Assembly: GCF_024158605.1 (NCBI RefSeq)
Contig: NZ_JAMZGM010000015.1
Location: 1 to 58,382 of the forward strand
Direction of reading: 5' to 3'
DNA length: 58,382 nucleotides
DNA from: Sebaldella sp. S0638
Lineage (GTDB): Bacteria; Fusobacteriota; Fusobacteriia; Fusobacteriales; Leptotrichiaceae
The notes below the pieces were generated by a model, which saw only the letters and a program-made list of their open reading frames with translations, had not been told where the DNA came from and searched no databases. Made by a program: the position numbers and the translations under genes. This document shows, one piece after another, positions 1 to 7,993 of this stretch. Positions within the stretch are counted from its first letter, which is position 1; every line of letters starts with the position of its first letter.

Positions 1-108
1 TTAAAGCGGATATTATTTGAATACATAGAAGGTTTTTATAATACAAGGAGAACACAAAAAAGATTAGGATATTTATCTCCTAAAGAATATTTGAAAAAAA
101 TTTCATAA
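1..108 (+). CDS. IS3-family transposase OrfB, C-terminal end (partial)
   Basis: Frame 1 reads 35 codons to TAA and includes EGFYNTRRTQKRLGYLSPKEY, the C-terminal signature of IS3-family DDE transposases (integrase-core domain, OrfB). The YN.RR..K.LGY.SP pattern is highly characteristic. The start is upstream of the window, so intactness cannot be judged. The enzyme would act on the element's own terminal repeats. Confidence 0.9.
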   Translation, partial: LKRILFEYIEGFYNTRRTQKRLGYLSPKEYLKKIS

Positions 109-148
109 TAGACAAGATAAATGTGTCCACATTATTGACATAAGTACA
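1..148 (+). mobile_element. Right end of an IS3-family (IS150-like) insertion sequence
   Basis: The window opens inside the last codons of an OrfB transposase, which stops at 108. The 27 bases at 122-148, read outward on the minus strand, begin TGTACTTATGTC and contain TGTGGACAC. This resembles the TGTACT...TTGGAC ends of IS150-type elements, so I place the right terminus at 148. The left part lies outside the window. A perfect TTGACA at 135-140 inside the repeat points outward. Confidence 0.75.
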
Positions 149-193
149 ATAATTTATTGTATTTAATGTTTGTTTTTTAGTTAGATATATAAT
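135..193 (+). promoter_or_regulatory. Putative promoters for the marR-like gene
   Basis: A TATAAT hexamer at 188-193 lies 27 bases before the MarR-like start but has no good -35. The IS end carries TTGACA at 135-140, and 17 bases later TGTATT (158-163) matches four of six -10 positions. A hybrid IS/chromosome promoter is therefore possible. Both are sequence matches only. Confidence 0.4.
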
Positions 194-220
194 GTATATA
201 GTAGAAATAGAGGTCTATAA

Positions 221-712
221 ATGAAAAAATTTCCTGATTTAGAAAAACTTAATATTTTAAATGAGAAATATGAGATTGTTAATCCGGATATTATGAAAGC
301 ATTCTTTGGTTTTATGGTGACAGTGCAGAAAACCAATGGGAGAATCGAAAGTTATTTGAGCCGGTTCAAAACAACAACTGCCCAGATATCTATACTTCTC
401 ATTTTATATCTGAATAATAATGAACCTGAAACTCCCGGCAGTCTTTCCAAAAAATTAGGTTTATCAGGCCCTACGATTAGTAATGTCTTGAAAACTTTAA
501 GTCAGAAGAAGTTTATAAAAAAAATAAAAGATGAAAATGACCAGAGAATATCTAAGATATCCATAACTAAAGAAGGTTACTCATTTCTTGATGATTTTCT
601 TCCCGGTTATTATGAAAAATATGAGCAGCTTTTTTCAAATTTTGAAAGTGAGGAGCTGCAAAGTCTGAAATTGATCTCATTAAAGCTTTTTCACAACTTG
701 GATACTTTTTGA
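221..712 (+). CDS. MarR-family transcriptional regulator
   Basis: This 163-residue protein has the size and layout of a MarR dimeric repressor. Helices of the winged helix-turn-helix occupy roughly residues 45-115, with LGLSGPTISNVLKTLSQKKF as the recognition helix region and IKDENDQRISKISITKEG as the beta wing, including the DxR pattern typical of the family. The flanking helices would form the dimer interface. The ligand is unknown. It converges on a PTS permease gene and shares a terminator with it, so it is not in that operon. It lies 73 bp from an IS end, which may influence its expression. The AUG follows a weak GAGG-type site. Confidence 0.85.
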   Translation: MKKFPDLEKLNILNEKYEIVNPDIMKAFFGFMVTVQKTNGRIESYLSRFKTTTAQISILLILYLNNNEPETPGSLSKKLGLSGPTISNVLKTLSQKKFIKKIKDENDQRISKISITKEGYSFLDDFLPGYYEKYEQLFSNFESEELQSLKLISLKLFHNLDTF

Positions 713-790
713 CTTGGAAATTAAGAACAACAGTTTAGATGAGAGTAATGAAAATCCAGAATTCGCCTAATATTAACGAATTATATTATA

Positions 791-822
791 AAAAAGGACT
801 GGATAAAAATCCGGCCCTTTTT
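791..822. terminator. Bidirectional intrinsic terminator between marR-like gene and PTS IIC
   Basis: GGACTGGAT (796-804) pairs with ATCCGGCCC-type sequence (809-817), allowing one G-U pair. The stem has A residues on its left and a T run (817-822) on its right, so it can serve both convergent genes. Confidence 0.8.
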
Positions 823-886
823 GCTGTATGCTAAAATTTAATATACAGCCTGTAATATTTATTCGTTTACTTTAATATAAATAATT

Positions 887-2200
887 TTAATCTGCTGTTT
901 TTACTTCTGAATTTATTTTTTCTTCAGCAATTAATTTCTTTTCATAAAGTTTGAAAAAAGGAAAATAAATAATTGTGGAAATTGCTATATTTATAAATAC
1001 CAGTATTACTGCTCTGAAATCTCCGTTTGTAGCTAGATAAGCACCTATAGGCCCCGGAAATGTCCACGGCGCAAGAGTAGAAACTCTTGATACCATATTC
1101 GCAGCCATGGCAAAATAACTCAAAAGTGCCGTAGTTATTGGTGCAAGCATAAATGGTATAATCAGAAACGGGTTCAACATAATTGGCGTTCCGAATATAA
1201 TAGGCTCGTTTATGTTAAAGATTCCCGGAAGCAAAGCAATTCTCCCAAGACTTTTTAACTGTTTGGACTTGGAAAAAACCATAAGAATAAGCAGACCTAT
1301 AGTACATCCTGAACCGCCTATCCAGATAAACCACTGATAAAAAGGCTCTGCTCCTATATTAGGCAGAACTTTCGCACCTGCTTCAAGAGCTGCTCCGTTT
1401 TGATCCAGAAGAATAAGCCATATTGGTCTTGCAACGGAACCTATAATTGCAACTCCGTGAATACCGCATGCCCATAAAAGAGTAACAAGGAAAACTATTA
1501 CTATAACTCCTGCAGGGTGATTAACAAGGCTTATAAGCGGTTTGAAGAATCCATAAAGAAATTTATGAATATCAAATCCAAAATGTATCGAAATAATATA
1601 AACAACCACAACTACAAAGATAGTAGGGAATAATGATTCAAATGATCTTCCCACTGCTTCCGGCACTCCGTCAGGCATTCTTATTACAAGCCTGTGTTCC
1701 TTAAAAAACCGAAGTGTCTCCACAGCAAAAAAGGCAATTATAATACCTCCGAATAATCCGGCCGAACCAAGATTACTCATAGGAATTACCCATCCTTTTG
1801 TAGGTTCTGCGGCATTCTTCAATGTGAATTCCAGAAATAAAGGTATCTGCGTCATCATAAACGCAACAAGAGCAAGTGTTCCTGCTGATACTCCGTCCAG
1901 ATTATAAGATTTTGCCAGATAATAAGCAATATTATATGTAGCAAAAACAGCTATAATCCCCATACTCAGTCTGAATACCAGTGCAAAGTTCATTCCATAT
2001 TTATTGGCATAGTCTATTGATTTTAAAAATGCAGGGCTAAGCGGCGGAGAAGCAAGTATCAGAAAGAAACTTCCCACTATAGTAAGAGGAATAGTAGATA
2101 TCATACCGTTTCTTACTGCTAATAAGTGCTTTTGATTTGCCAGCTTTGACATAGGCCCCATAAGGGTTTTTTCCATGAAACTAAAAAAATTATTTCCCAT
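887..2200 (-). CDS. PTS sugar transporter subunit IIC, cellobiose/lactose family
   Basis: The 437-residue polytopic membrane protein matches the EIIC family for cellobiose, diacetylchitobiose and lactose. It opens with the family's short amphipathic N-terminus followed by AVRNGMISTIPLTIVGSFFL. It also contains the conserved FNINEPIIFGTPIMLNPFLIIPF region near residues 330-350, which includes the substrate-contacting Glu of these transporters. It would move the sugar while it is phosphorylated by cognate IIB. No IIA, IIB or glycosidase gene adjoins it, so it must borrow partners encoded elsewhere. The start follows AGGAG. Sugar specificity cannot be told from the sequence. Confidence 0.9.
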   Translation of the reverse strand: MGNNFFSFMEKTLMGPMSKLANQKHLLAVRNGMISTIPLTIVGSFFLILASPPLSPAFLKSIDYANKYGMNFALVFRLSMGIIAVFATYNIAYYLAKSYNLDGVSAGTLALVAFMMTQIPLFLEFTLKNAAEPTKGWVIPMSNLGSAGLFGGIIIAFFAVETLRFFKEHRLVIRMPDGVPEAVGRSFESLFPTIFVVVVVYIISIHFGFDIHKFLYGFFKPLISLVNHPAGVIVIVFLVTLLWACGIHGVAIIGSVARPIWLILLDQNGAALEAGAKVLPNIGAEPFYQWFIWIGGSGCTIGLLILMVFSKSKQLKSLGRIALLPGIFNINEPIIFGTPIMLNPFLIIPFMLAPITTALLSYFAMAANMVSRVSTLAPWTFPGPIGAYLATNGDFRAVILVFINIAISTIIYFPFFKLYEKKLIAEEKINSEVKTAD

Positions 2201-2227
2201 TCTTTCTCCTCTCTAAAAATTAAATTC

Positions 2228-2255
2228 ATTATAATATTACTACATAAAGTGTAAA
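2228..2255 (-). promoter_or_regulatory. Putative promoter of the PTS IIC gene
   Basis: On the minus strand, TTTACA (2255-2250) and TATAAT (2233-2228) are separated by 16 bases, about 28 bases upstream of the start codon. Confidence 0.5.
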
Positions 2256-2288
2256 ATAGCAAATTATATATTATATATTGATTAATAC

Positions 2289-2317
2289 TTGACATTTACG
2301 AAAATATCAGCTATCAT
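2289..2317 (+). promoter_or_regulatory. Putative promoter of the lysine-riboswitch transcript
   Basis: TTGACA (2289-2294), a 17-base spacer and TATCAT (2312-2317) would start RNA near 2325, just before the riboswitch. Confidence 0.65.
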
Positions 2318-2343
2318 TATTTAATAACAATAGAATAAAATTA

Positions 2344-2504
2344 GGTTTTTATAGAGGTAGCGGTGAAAATCAGTAATATGCGGAGCTGGCAGGCTGGGAA
2401 ACATATGAAAGGTAACCATCGCCGAACGTTGTACAAGGGCATGAGTACAATGTGGGGTCAAAGAGAATATCTTTGTCACTCATCCGCTTGGATGGCACTA
2501 TTAA
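2344..2504 (+). promoter_or_regulatory. Lysine riboswitch (L box)
   Basis: The leader shows the conserved blocks of the lysine aptamer in order. ATAGAGGTAGCG is at 2351-2362, then CAGTAAT at 2371-2377. GAAAGGTAACCATCGCCGAA spans 2407-2426, matching the B. subtilis lysC GAAAGG...CGCCGAAG core. Last come GGGGTC and, near the 3' side, CTTGGATGGCACTAT (2487-2501). It lies directly before an amino-acid ABC transporter, which suggests that the transporter imports lysine. The element ends in an expression platform: CACTATTA (2496-2503) is fully complementary to TAATAGTG (2530-2537), located in the terminator loop. Confidence 0.85.
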
Positions 2505-2521
2505 ACAACTATATATAAACA

Positions 2522-2551
2522 GGTTGTCATAATAGTGAACAACCTTTTTTT
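2522..2551 (+). terminator. Riboswitch-controlled intrinsic terminator
   Basis: GGTTGT (2522-2527) pairs with ACAACC (2539-2544), followed by seven T. The loop holds TAATAGTG, which can instead pair with CACTATTA of the aptamer's 3' strand. Folding of that antiterminator would destroy this hairpin, the usual off-with-lysine design. Confidence 0.85.
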
Positions 2552-2571
2552 ATATAATCAAGGAGGAAAAT

Positions 2572-3411
2572 ATGATAAAGAAAATCAATTTACTTGCTCT
2601 AATATTTATGCTGATGATATTAACTGCCTGCGGAAAAGGCGGAAGCGAAGGGGGAGCAAAAAAAGAAAGCAATGAATTCAGAGTGGGAATGGAATGCGGT
2701 TATGCCCCTTTTAACTGGTTTCAGAGTGATGACAGCAATGGCGCAGTAAAGAATTCAAGTAACGGATACTGCGGCGGATATGATGTGGAAATAGCTAAGC
2801 TAATAGCAAAAGAATTAGGAAAAGATCTTGTAATAGTACAGACTGACTGGGACGGACTTCTTGGACCGGCATTACAGTCAGGTAAGATAGATGCGGTAAT
2901 AGCAGGAATGTCACCTACTGCAGAGCGTAAAGAAAGTCTTGATTTTACTTCACCTTATTATAAGTCTGATCTTGTAGTAGTAGTAGCTAAAGACGGAAAA
3001 TATGCAAATGCAAAAACACTCGATGATTTTGACGGTGCCAAAATTACAGGACAGCTGAACACACTTCACTATACTGTAATAGACCAGCTGAAAGGCGTAA
3101 AGAAACAAACAGCAATGGAAAATTTCCCTGCTATGATAGTAGCTCTTAATTCAGGAAAAATAGACGGTTATGTTTCTGAAAGACCGGGAGCGATGGCAGC
3201 AGAAACAGCAAATCCTAATTTGAAATATATTACTTTTGAAAAAGGAAAAGGTTTTGAATATTCAAATGAAGAAGTGGACGTAGCTGTGGGACTGAAAAAA
3301 GGAAATACAGAGCTTAAAGAAAAGATAGACAAAATTCTTGCAGGAATTCCTGAAGACCAGCGTCAGAAAATAATGGAAGATGCTATTAAGAATCAGCCGT
3401 TGGGAAATTAG
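2572..3411 (+). CDS. Lysine (probable) ABC transporter substrate-binding lipoprotein
   Basis: The protein has 279 residues. A lipoprotein signal ends at LTAC with Cys20, followed by a Gly/Ser linker. The rest is an SBP_bac_3 (polar amino acid) periplasmic binding fold: FRVGMECGYAPFNW, the GGYDVEIAKLIAKELGK block, GLLGPALQSGKIDAVIAGMSPTAERKE and LDFTSPYY are all family hallmarks. It delivers ligand to the permease/ATPase encoded next. Lysine is inferred from the upstream riboswitch, not from pocket residues. The start has a clear AGGAGG site. A stable stem-loop separates it from the permease gene, consistent with excess production of the binding protein. Confidence 0.9.
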   Translation: MIKKINLLALIFMLMILTACGKGGSEGGAKKESNEFRVGMECGYAPFNWFQSDDSNGAVKNSSNGYCGGYDVEIAKLIAKELGKDLVIVQTDWDGLLGPALQSGKIDAVIAGMSPTAERKESLDFTSPYYKSDLVVVVAKDGKYANAKTLDDFDGAKITGQLNTLHYTVIDQLKGVKKQTAMENFPAMIVALNSGKIDGYVSERPGAMAAETANPNLKYITFEKGKGFEYSNEEVDVAVGLKKGNTELKEKIDKILAGIPEDQRQKIMEDAIKNQPLGN

Positions 3412-3514
3412 TATTATAAACTGCTTATATATAGAACCGTAATAACTTCGGACAGATATAAAAGCTTCGGCACTAACAGTGAAATTTTATTATTTAACAT
3501 TAAACAAGTTAAGC

Positions 3515-3567
3515 GTACCCTGAAAAATTAATATTCCCAAAGACAGTATTTTTGGGGATAAGGGTAC
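3515..3567 (+). promoter_or_regulatory. Intercistronic stem-loop between binding-protein and permease genes
   Basis: GTACCCT (3515-3521) pairs with AGGGTAC (3561-3567). Inside it, TATTCCCAAA (3532-3541) pairs with TTTTGGGGATA (3550-3560), giving a long two-part hairpin without a following T run. It would more likely protect the 3' end of upstream mRNA, or partly attenuate, than terminate fully. Confidence 0.65.
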
Positions 3568-3583
3568 TGGAAAGAGGGAGAGT

Positions 3584-4372
3584 ATGTTTTTAGCAGCAGA
3601 TGGTACCAGGACTTTTTTAGGCTGGGTTGCTTTCTTTATAGAAAAAAACGGCAGTCAGTTCGTAAGCGGAACTATGACTACACTTTATATTTCATTAACA
3701 GGGACTATTGTGGGATTTTTTATCGGATTATGTGTAGCTCTTGTAAGAGAAGCATATATTGATGAAAAAACACCTGCAGCGAAGAAATTTTTTACTAAGT
3801 TTTTTCAGATTATAATAAAGATATATGTGGCTGTCTTTCGGGGAACACCAATGATAGTACAGGCAATGGTCATATATTACGGGCTTCCGCAGCTTATGAA
3901 GATTAATCTAGATCCTATACCTGCAGCATTATTAATAGTATCGATAAATACCGGATCTTATATGGCAGAGATTATCAGAGGCGGAATCGACTCTGTGGAC
4001 AAAGGTCAGCTGGAAGGCGCACAGGCAATAGGAATGAGCCATTTTCAGACTATGAAATCTATCATATTTCCTCAGGCAATACGTAATGTACTGCCGTCTA
4101 TAGGAAATGAGTTTATCATAAATATAAAAGATACATCGGTTCTAAACGTTATCAGTGTTACCGAACTCTTTTTTACTTCAAAATCACTTGCCGGGACATA
4201 CACACGTTATTATGAAGTGTTTATAATAACAAGTGTGATATATTTCTTCCTTACATTTACAATTAGTATGATACTAAGATTCGTAGAGAAGAAAATAGAT
4301 GGTCCGAAGAACTTTGAAATAGCGGAAACTATTGAAAAAGAGCTTGAGAGCAATTTGTTGGAAGAGAGGTAA
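3584..4372 (+). CDS. Amino-acid ABC transporter permease
   Basis: This 262-residue inner-membrane protein has about five hydrophobic segments and belongs to the His/Glu/Gln/Arg/opine permease family. Family marks include [43 protein letters not shown] and the EAA loop [24 protein letters not shown], which docks on the ATPase. It forms the channel for the riboswitch-controlled importer, presumably as a homodimer because only one permease gene is present. The ATG is preceded by AGAGGGAGAGT. The stop lies four bases before the proposed ATPase start, so the two are probably translated together. Confidence 0.9.
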   Translation: MFLAADGTRTFLGWVAFFIEKNGSQFVSGTMTTLYISLTGTIVGFFIGLCVALVREAYIDEKTPAAKKFFTKFFQIIIKIYVAVFRGTPMIVQAMVIYYGLPQLMKINLDPIPAALLIVSINTGSYMAEIIRGGIDSVDKGQLEGAQAIGMSHFQTMKSIIFPQAIRNVLPSIGNEFIINIKDTSVLNVISVTELFFTSKSLAGTYTRYYEVFIITSVIYFFLTFTISMILRFVEKKIDGPKNFEIAETIEKELESNLLEER

Positions 4373-4376
4373 TAGT

Positions 4377-5117
4377 GTGGGTAATGAAATTATAAAAATA
4401 GAACATTTGAGAAAAGATTTCGGAAGCCGTTGTGTCCTGAAAGATATTAACTTTACCGTAAAACCGAAAGAAGTGGTATGTATAATCGGTTCTTCGGGAA
4501 GCGGTAAGTCTACACTGCTTCGCTGCATAAATCTTCTTGAGAGACCTACAAGCGGTGAAATTCTTTATCATGATAAAGATATAACAACAGGAAAAATGTC
4601 ACTTGCTAAATTAAGATCAAAAGTGGGAATGGTTTTTCAGCAGTTTAACCTTTTTAATAACCTTAGTGTTTTGGAAAATTGTGTAATAGGACAAATGAAA
4701 GTTTTGAAAAAAAGCAGAAAAACAAGTGAAAAGGTAGCAATGGAGTTCCTTACTAAAGTAGGAATGGAAAAATTCATAAATGCAAAGCCGAGTCAGATAT
4801 CAGGAGGTCAGAAACAGAGAGTTGCCATAGCAAGAGCATTGGCCATGGAACCGGAAGTTCTTCTGTTTGACGAGCCTACATCGGCACTTGATCCGGAAAT
4901 GGTCGGGGAAGTTCTGAAAGTAATGAAAGATCTTGCACAAAGCGGACTTACAATGCTTGTGGTGACACATGAAATGGGATTTGCACAGGAAGTTTCAGAC
5001 CGTGTGGTATTTATGGATCAGGGTGTTATAGTGGAAGACGATAAACCTGAAGTTATATTTAACAATCCTCAGCATAAAAGAACACAGGAATTTTTATCGC
5101 GTATGCTGAATAAATAA
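4377..5117 (+). CDS. Amino-acid ABC transporter ATP-binding protein
   Basis: This is a cytoplasmic ATPase of the GlnQ/HisP type. It carries Walker [11 protein letters not shown]-loop FQQFNLF, signature SGGQKQR, Walker [14 protein letters not shown] and the H-loop THE. I place the start at GTG 4377 (246 residues) because GAGAGG at 4364-4369 is well spaced before it and the protein then begins [14 protein letters not shown], as homologues do. A longer frame from TTG 4332 would overlap the permease by 41 bases without any ribosome site. It powers the importer encoded just upstream and ends the operon at a strong terminator. Confidence 0.92.
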   Translation: MGNEIIKIEHLRKDFGSRCVLKDINFTVKPKEVVCIIGSSGSGKSTLLRCINLLERPTSGEILYHDKDITTGKMSLAKLRSKVGMVFQQFNLFNNLSVLENCVIGQMKVLKKSRKTSEKVAMEFLTKVGMEKFINAKPSQISGGQKQRVAIARALAMEPEVLLFDEPTSALDPEMVGEVLKVMKDLAQSGLTMLVVTHEMGFAQEVSDRVVFMDQGVIVEDDKPEVIFNNPQHKRTQEFLSRMLNK

Positions 5118-5145
5118 AAGTAAAATATTTTTCAAATAAAGAAAG

Positions 5146-5177
5146 AGACAGGGAAAACAATGGTACCTGTCTTTTTT
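5146..5177 (+). terminator. Terminator of the lysine transporter operon
   Basis: AGACAGG (5146-5152) pairs with CCTGTCT (5166-5172) and is followed by T residues. Confidence 0.85.
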
Positions 5178-5313
5178 ATTGTCTGTTTACGGCAATTGTC
5201 CGAAAACAATATATAAACTATGTGATTTTAATTTCAGTGTATGATATAATATAAAAGAAATTTTTATAAAAACTAAACATTTAATATGCGGTATAAATTA
5301 GATAGGAGAATAA

Positions 5314-5928
5314 ATGAGAATAAAAAAGACGGATTTTATAAAATCAGCAGTTGTGATAAATGATTATCCAGAGTCCACAGAAATAGAGTTTGCATTCATA
5401 GGCAGATCCAATGTAGGGAAGTCATCTTTGATTAATTCACTAACAAACAGAAGAAATCTGGCAAGAACCAGTAAAACGCCGGGACGTACCCAGCTTATAA
5501 ACTTTTTTGACGTAAATGAGGATTTTTACTTTGTGGATCTTCCGGGATACGGGTTCGCGAAAGTTCCAGAAGCTGTGAAGAAAAACTGGGGGAAGTTAAT
5601 TTCGGATTATCTGAACAGTGACAGGGAGAAAATAGTTTTTCTTCTTTTGGATATAAGAAGAGTACCTTCTGGTGATGACATAGAGATGCTGAAATGGCTG
5701 GAGCATTATGATATTAATTATTATATTATATTCACAAAAACAGATAAGCTTTCAAATAACCAGAAATTTAAGCAGCTGAAAGAGATAAAAAGAAAACTGG
5801 AATTTAATAATAATGATGTATTTTTCTATTCAGCCCTAAAAAACACAGGGCGTGAAGAACTGGAAGAATTTATTTTTGATGAAAGAAAAAAAGCAGGAAA
5901 GACGGGATTGAAGAGGACGTTAGATTAG
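5314..5928 (+). CDS. engB: Ribosome biogenesis GTPase EngB/YsxC
   Basis: The 204-residue TRAFAC GTPase has G1 GRSNVGKS (residues 30-37), G2 region KTPGRTQ, G3 DLPGYGFA and G4 TKTDK. These are diagnostic of the YihA/YsxC/EngB family that assists assembly of the large ribosomal subunit. Length and order match the family, although the C-terminal tail after G5 is short and basic. The start follows AGGAG with good spacing. Upstream, TATGATATAAT near 5240-5251 is a plausible extended -10. Seventeen bases separate it from the DUF2207 gene, so the two may share a transcript; such pairing gives no functional clue. Confidence 0.95.
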   Translation: MRIKKTDFIKSAVVINDYPESTEIEFAFIGRSNVGKSSLINSLTNRRNLARTSKTPGRTQLINFFDVNEDFYFVDLPGYGFAKVPEAVKKNWGKLISDYLNSDREKIVFLLLDIRRVPSGDDIEMLKWLEHYDINYYIIFTKTDKLSNNQKFKQLKEIKRKLEFNNNDVFFYSALKNTGREELEEFIFDERKKAGKTGLKRTLD

Positions 5929-5944
5929 AAAACAGGAGTGGGAA

Positions 5945-7993
5945 ATGAAGAAAAGATTCTTTTTACTATTAGCATGTATATTTCTTTTTGTATTTACAAC
6001 GGCAGTTTCGGAAGTTCGTAATTCAGATACACAAAACAGCGGGACAAGAGAGAGTTCGCATAATTATACAGAAGAAGAATATGAGAGAAATTATCAATAC
6101 AAAGAACATATAAAGAATATGGCCGTAAATATTCAGATTAATAAAGACGGTACTATTACAGTAAACGAAGAAATAGATTATTTTTTCTCATCGAGAAAGC
6201 ACGGGATTTACAGAGATATACCCGTTTTCTATCTAGGAGGAGCAAAAGGAGATATTTCTGTAAAAATGAATTTTATAACAAGAAATGGTCAGCAGGAAAA
6301 ATATAAAAAGACATATGAAAAAGGTATTATGAGATTCAAAGTGGGTAATGCCGGATCATATGTTTCGGGCATGAATAAATATGTATTGAATTATACCGTA
6401 TTTGACGCTGTAACCCGAAAAGGGAATAATATATATGAGATAGACTGGAATGCAATAGGGCAGAGCTGGTCTTATGATATATTAGACGGCGAGGTAAATA
6501 TTTTTTTTGAAGATAATGAAAAAATATTTTCTAAAGGAACAGATATCCTGATATATACAGGTGTTTTTGGCGCAAAAGAAATGGATTACCGTTATATAAC
6601 GGAACCTGATCTTATAAAAATATCAACAACGAAAATATTGAAAAGTAATAACGGTCTCTCGTTTTTTTTGAACTTTGAGACAGATAAAATTCATATAAGT
6701 CTTTTGAAAAATTTAGAGGGCTTTATGTATAGAAATGAGCTTTTATCTTTTTCACTGGGATTTTTATTGCTGTTTCTGCTGTTTATACCTCTGAGGCTTC
6801 TGACTCTGGGGAGAAAGCTTGAAGCAGATGAAACTACATATGGAAAAGTACCAAAGGAACTTTCGCCAATGCTTATGTCATTTTTGAAAAATAATGAAAA
6901 AATTGAAAATATAATAAGTGTAGGAGTTTTTTCATTAATATCAAAAAAACACCTTGTACTGCATCCGGAAGTAAGTGATGATGCATATGAGCTGCTTGAT
7001 TCAGGAGAAAAGCTTACAGAAGAAGAACGGGCTTTGAAAAGTGCATTGGAAAGACAGAAATTTGGTCAGAAAGATATAGAAATCATATTTGAGGATAAAA
7101 TAAATACTCTTTTGAAAGAGAGCGACCTTAACCTTGATAATGAAAAACTGGAAAAACTGAAAAAAACACTGGAAAATGAGGGGAAAAACAGAAAAATAAA
7201 TAAATTTTCAAATATTCCTGAAGAATATTTCTATAATTTTCAGAATAATCTTAAAAGAATGCTGAGAGAGAAAAAAACAGCAATGATAAAAAAAGATAAT
7301 TCCGCTATTATTTTCCTGATATTTATAACTGGTCTTATAGGATTTTCTTCATATAAAATAGGGTATATGTTAACAAAAGATATAGGCGGAGGAATTGGAA
7401 TAGGTGTAAATATTGCCATATGGACAATGGTAGGTTTGACAATGTACGTTCTCGGAGATCCGCCAAAAAGAATCTGGATATGGGGTGTAGCGATAGGAGT
7501 ATTAATGTTTATTGCTACTCAGAATGTATTTATCCTTGTAATATGGTGTATATTCGGGTATTTATATAATAAATATGTAAATCTGAAACGCCGTTATACC
7601 GAATACGGAACTGGTATAAATTATGAGATGGAGTATATAGAGTCTGAGATAAATAATTATAAATCAGATGTAAAGGATATTTTCAGCTCAGAAGAAATGA
7701 ACAGATATATAGGTAAAATATATCCTTATATGGCAGCAGCAGATATGACGTACAGTATGGAAAAACTAGCTGATGTAATAAAAGAAAATAATTATGTATC
7801 ATATGATGAAGTCAATAATAATTTTAGAAATACATACAGACATAATACTGTAAAGAGTTATGTATTAAGATCATATAACAGTTCTGTAAACCATCATTCA
7901 GCTACTTCTGACAGCGGAGGCGGAAGCAGCAGTCATTCTTCCGGAGGTTCTTCAGGCGGCGGTCACGGCGGCGGGGGTGGCGGAAGTTGGTAA
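5945..7993 (+). CDS. DUF2207 membrane protein with Gly-rich C-terminal tail (copy 1)
   Basis: This is a 682-residue protein of unknown function. An N-terminal signal peptide (about residues 1-20) precedes a DUF2207 extracytoplasmic domain with the characteristic YFFSSRKHGIYRDIP motif. Next come one membrane segment near residue 270, a charged cytoplasmic helical region, two or more hydrophobic segments near 455-540, and a tail rich in Ser, Gly and His that ends GGGGGGSW. Glycine-rich ends of this kind are common in DUF2207 proteins. The gene directly follows engB and overlaps the next gene by seven bases. The last 33 bases are nearly identical to the end of that paralogue, which points to tandem duplication. 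Confidence 0.85.
   Translation: MKKRFFLLLACIFLFVFTTAVSEVRNSDTQNSGTRESSHNYTEEEYERNYQYKEHIKNMAVNIQINKDGTITVNEEIDYFFSSRKHGIYRDIPVFYLGGAKGDISVKMNFITRNGQQEKYKKTYEKGIMRFKVGNAGSYVSGMNKYVLNYTVFDAVTRKGNNIYEIDWNAIGQSWSYDILDGEVNIFFEDNEKIFSKGTDILIYTGVFGAKEMDYRYITEPDLIKISTTKILKSNNGLSFFLNFETDKIHISLLKNLEGFMYRNELLSFSLGFLLLFLLFIPLRLLTLGRKLEADETTYGKVPKELSPMLMSFLKNNEKIENIISVGVFSLISKKHLVLHPEVSDDAYELLDSGEKLTEEERALKSALERQKFGQKDIEIIFEDKINTLLKESDLNLDNEKLEKLKKTLENEGKNRKINKFSNIPEEYFYNFQNNLKRMLREKKTAMIKKDNSAIIFLIFITGLIGFSSYKIGYMLTKDIGGGIGIGVNIAIWTMVGLTMYVLGDPPKRIWIWGVAIGVLMFIATQNVFILVIWCIFGYLYNKYVNLKRRYTEYGTGINYEMEYIESEINNYKSDVKDIFSSEEMNRYIGKIYPYMAAADMTYSMEKLADVIKENNYVSYDEVNNNFRNTYRHNTVKSYVLRSYNSSVNHHSATSDSGGGSSSHSSGGSSGGGHGGGGGGSW

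Noticed and set aside
4332-4376. Longer start for the lysine-importer ATPase
   Set aside because: It overlaps the permease end, has no ribosome site, and adds residues unlike the family; GTG 4377 is well placed.
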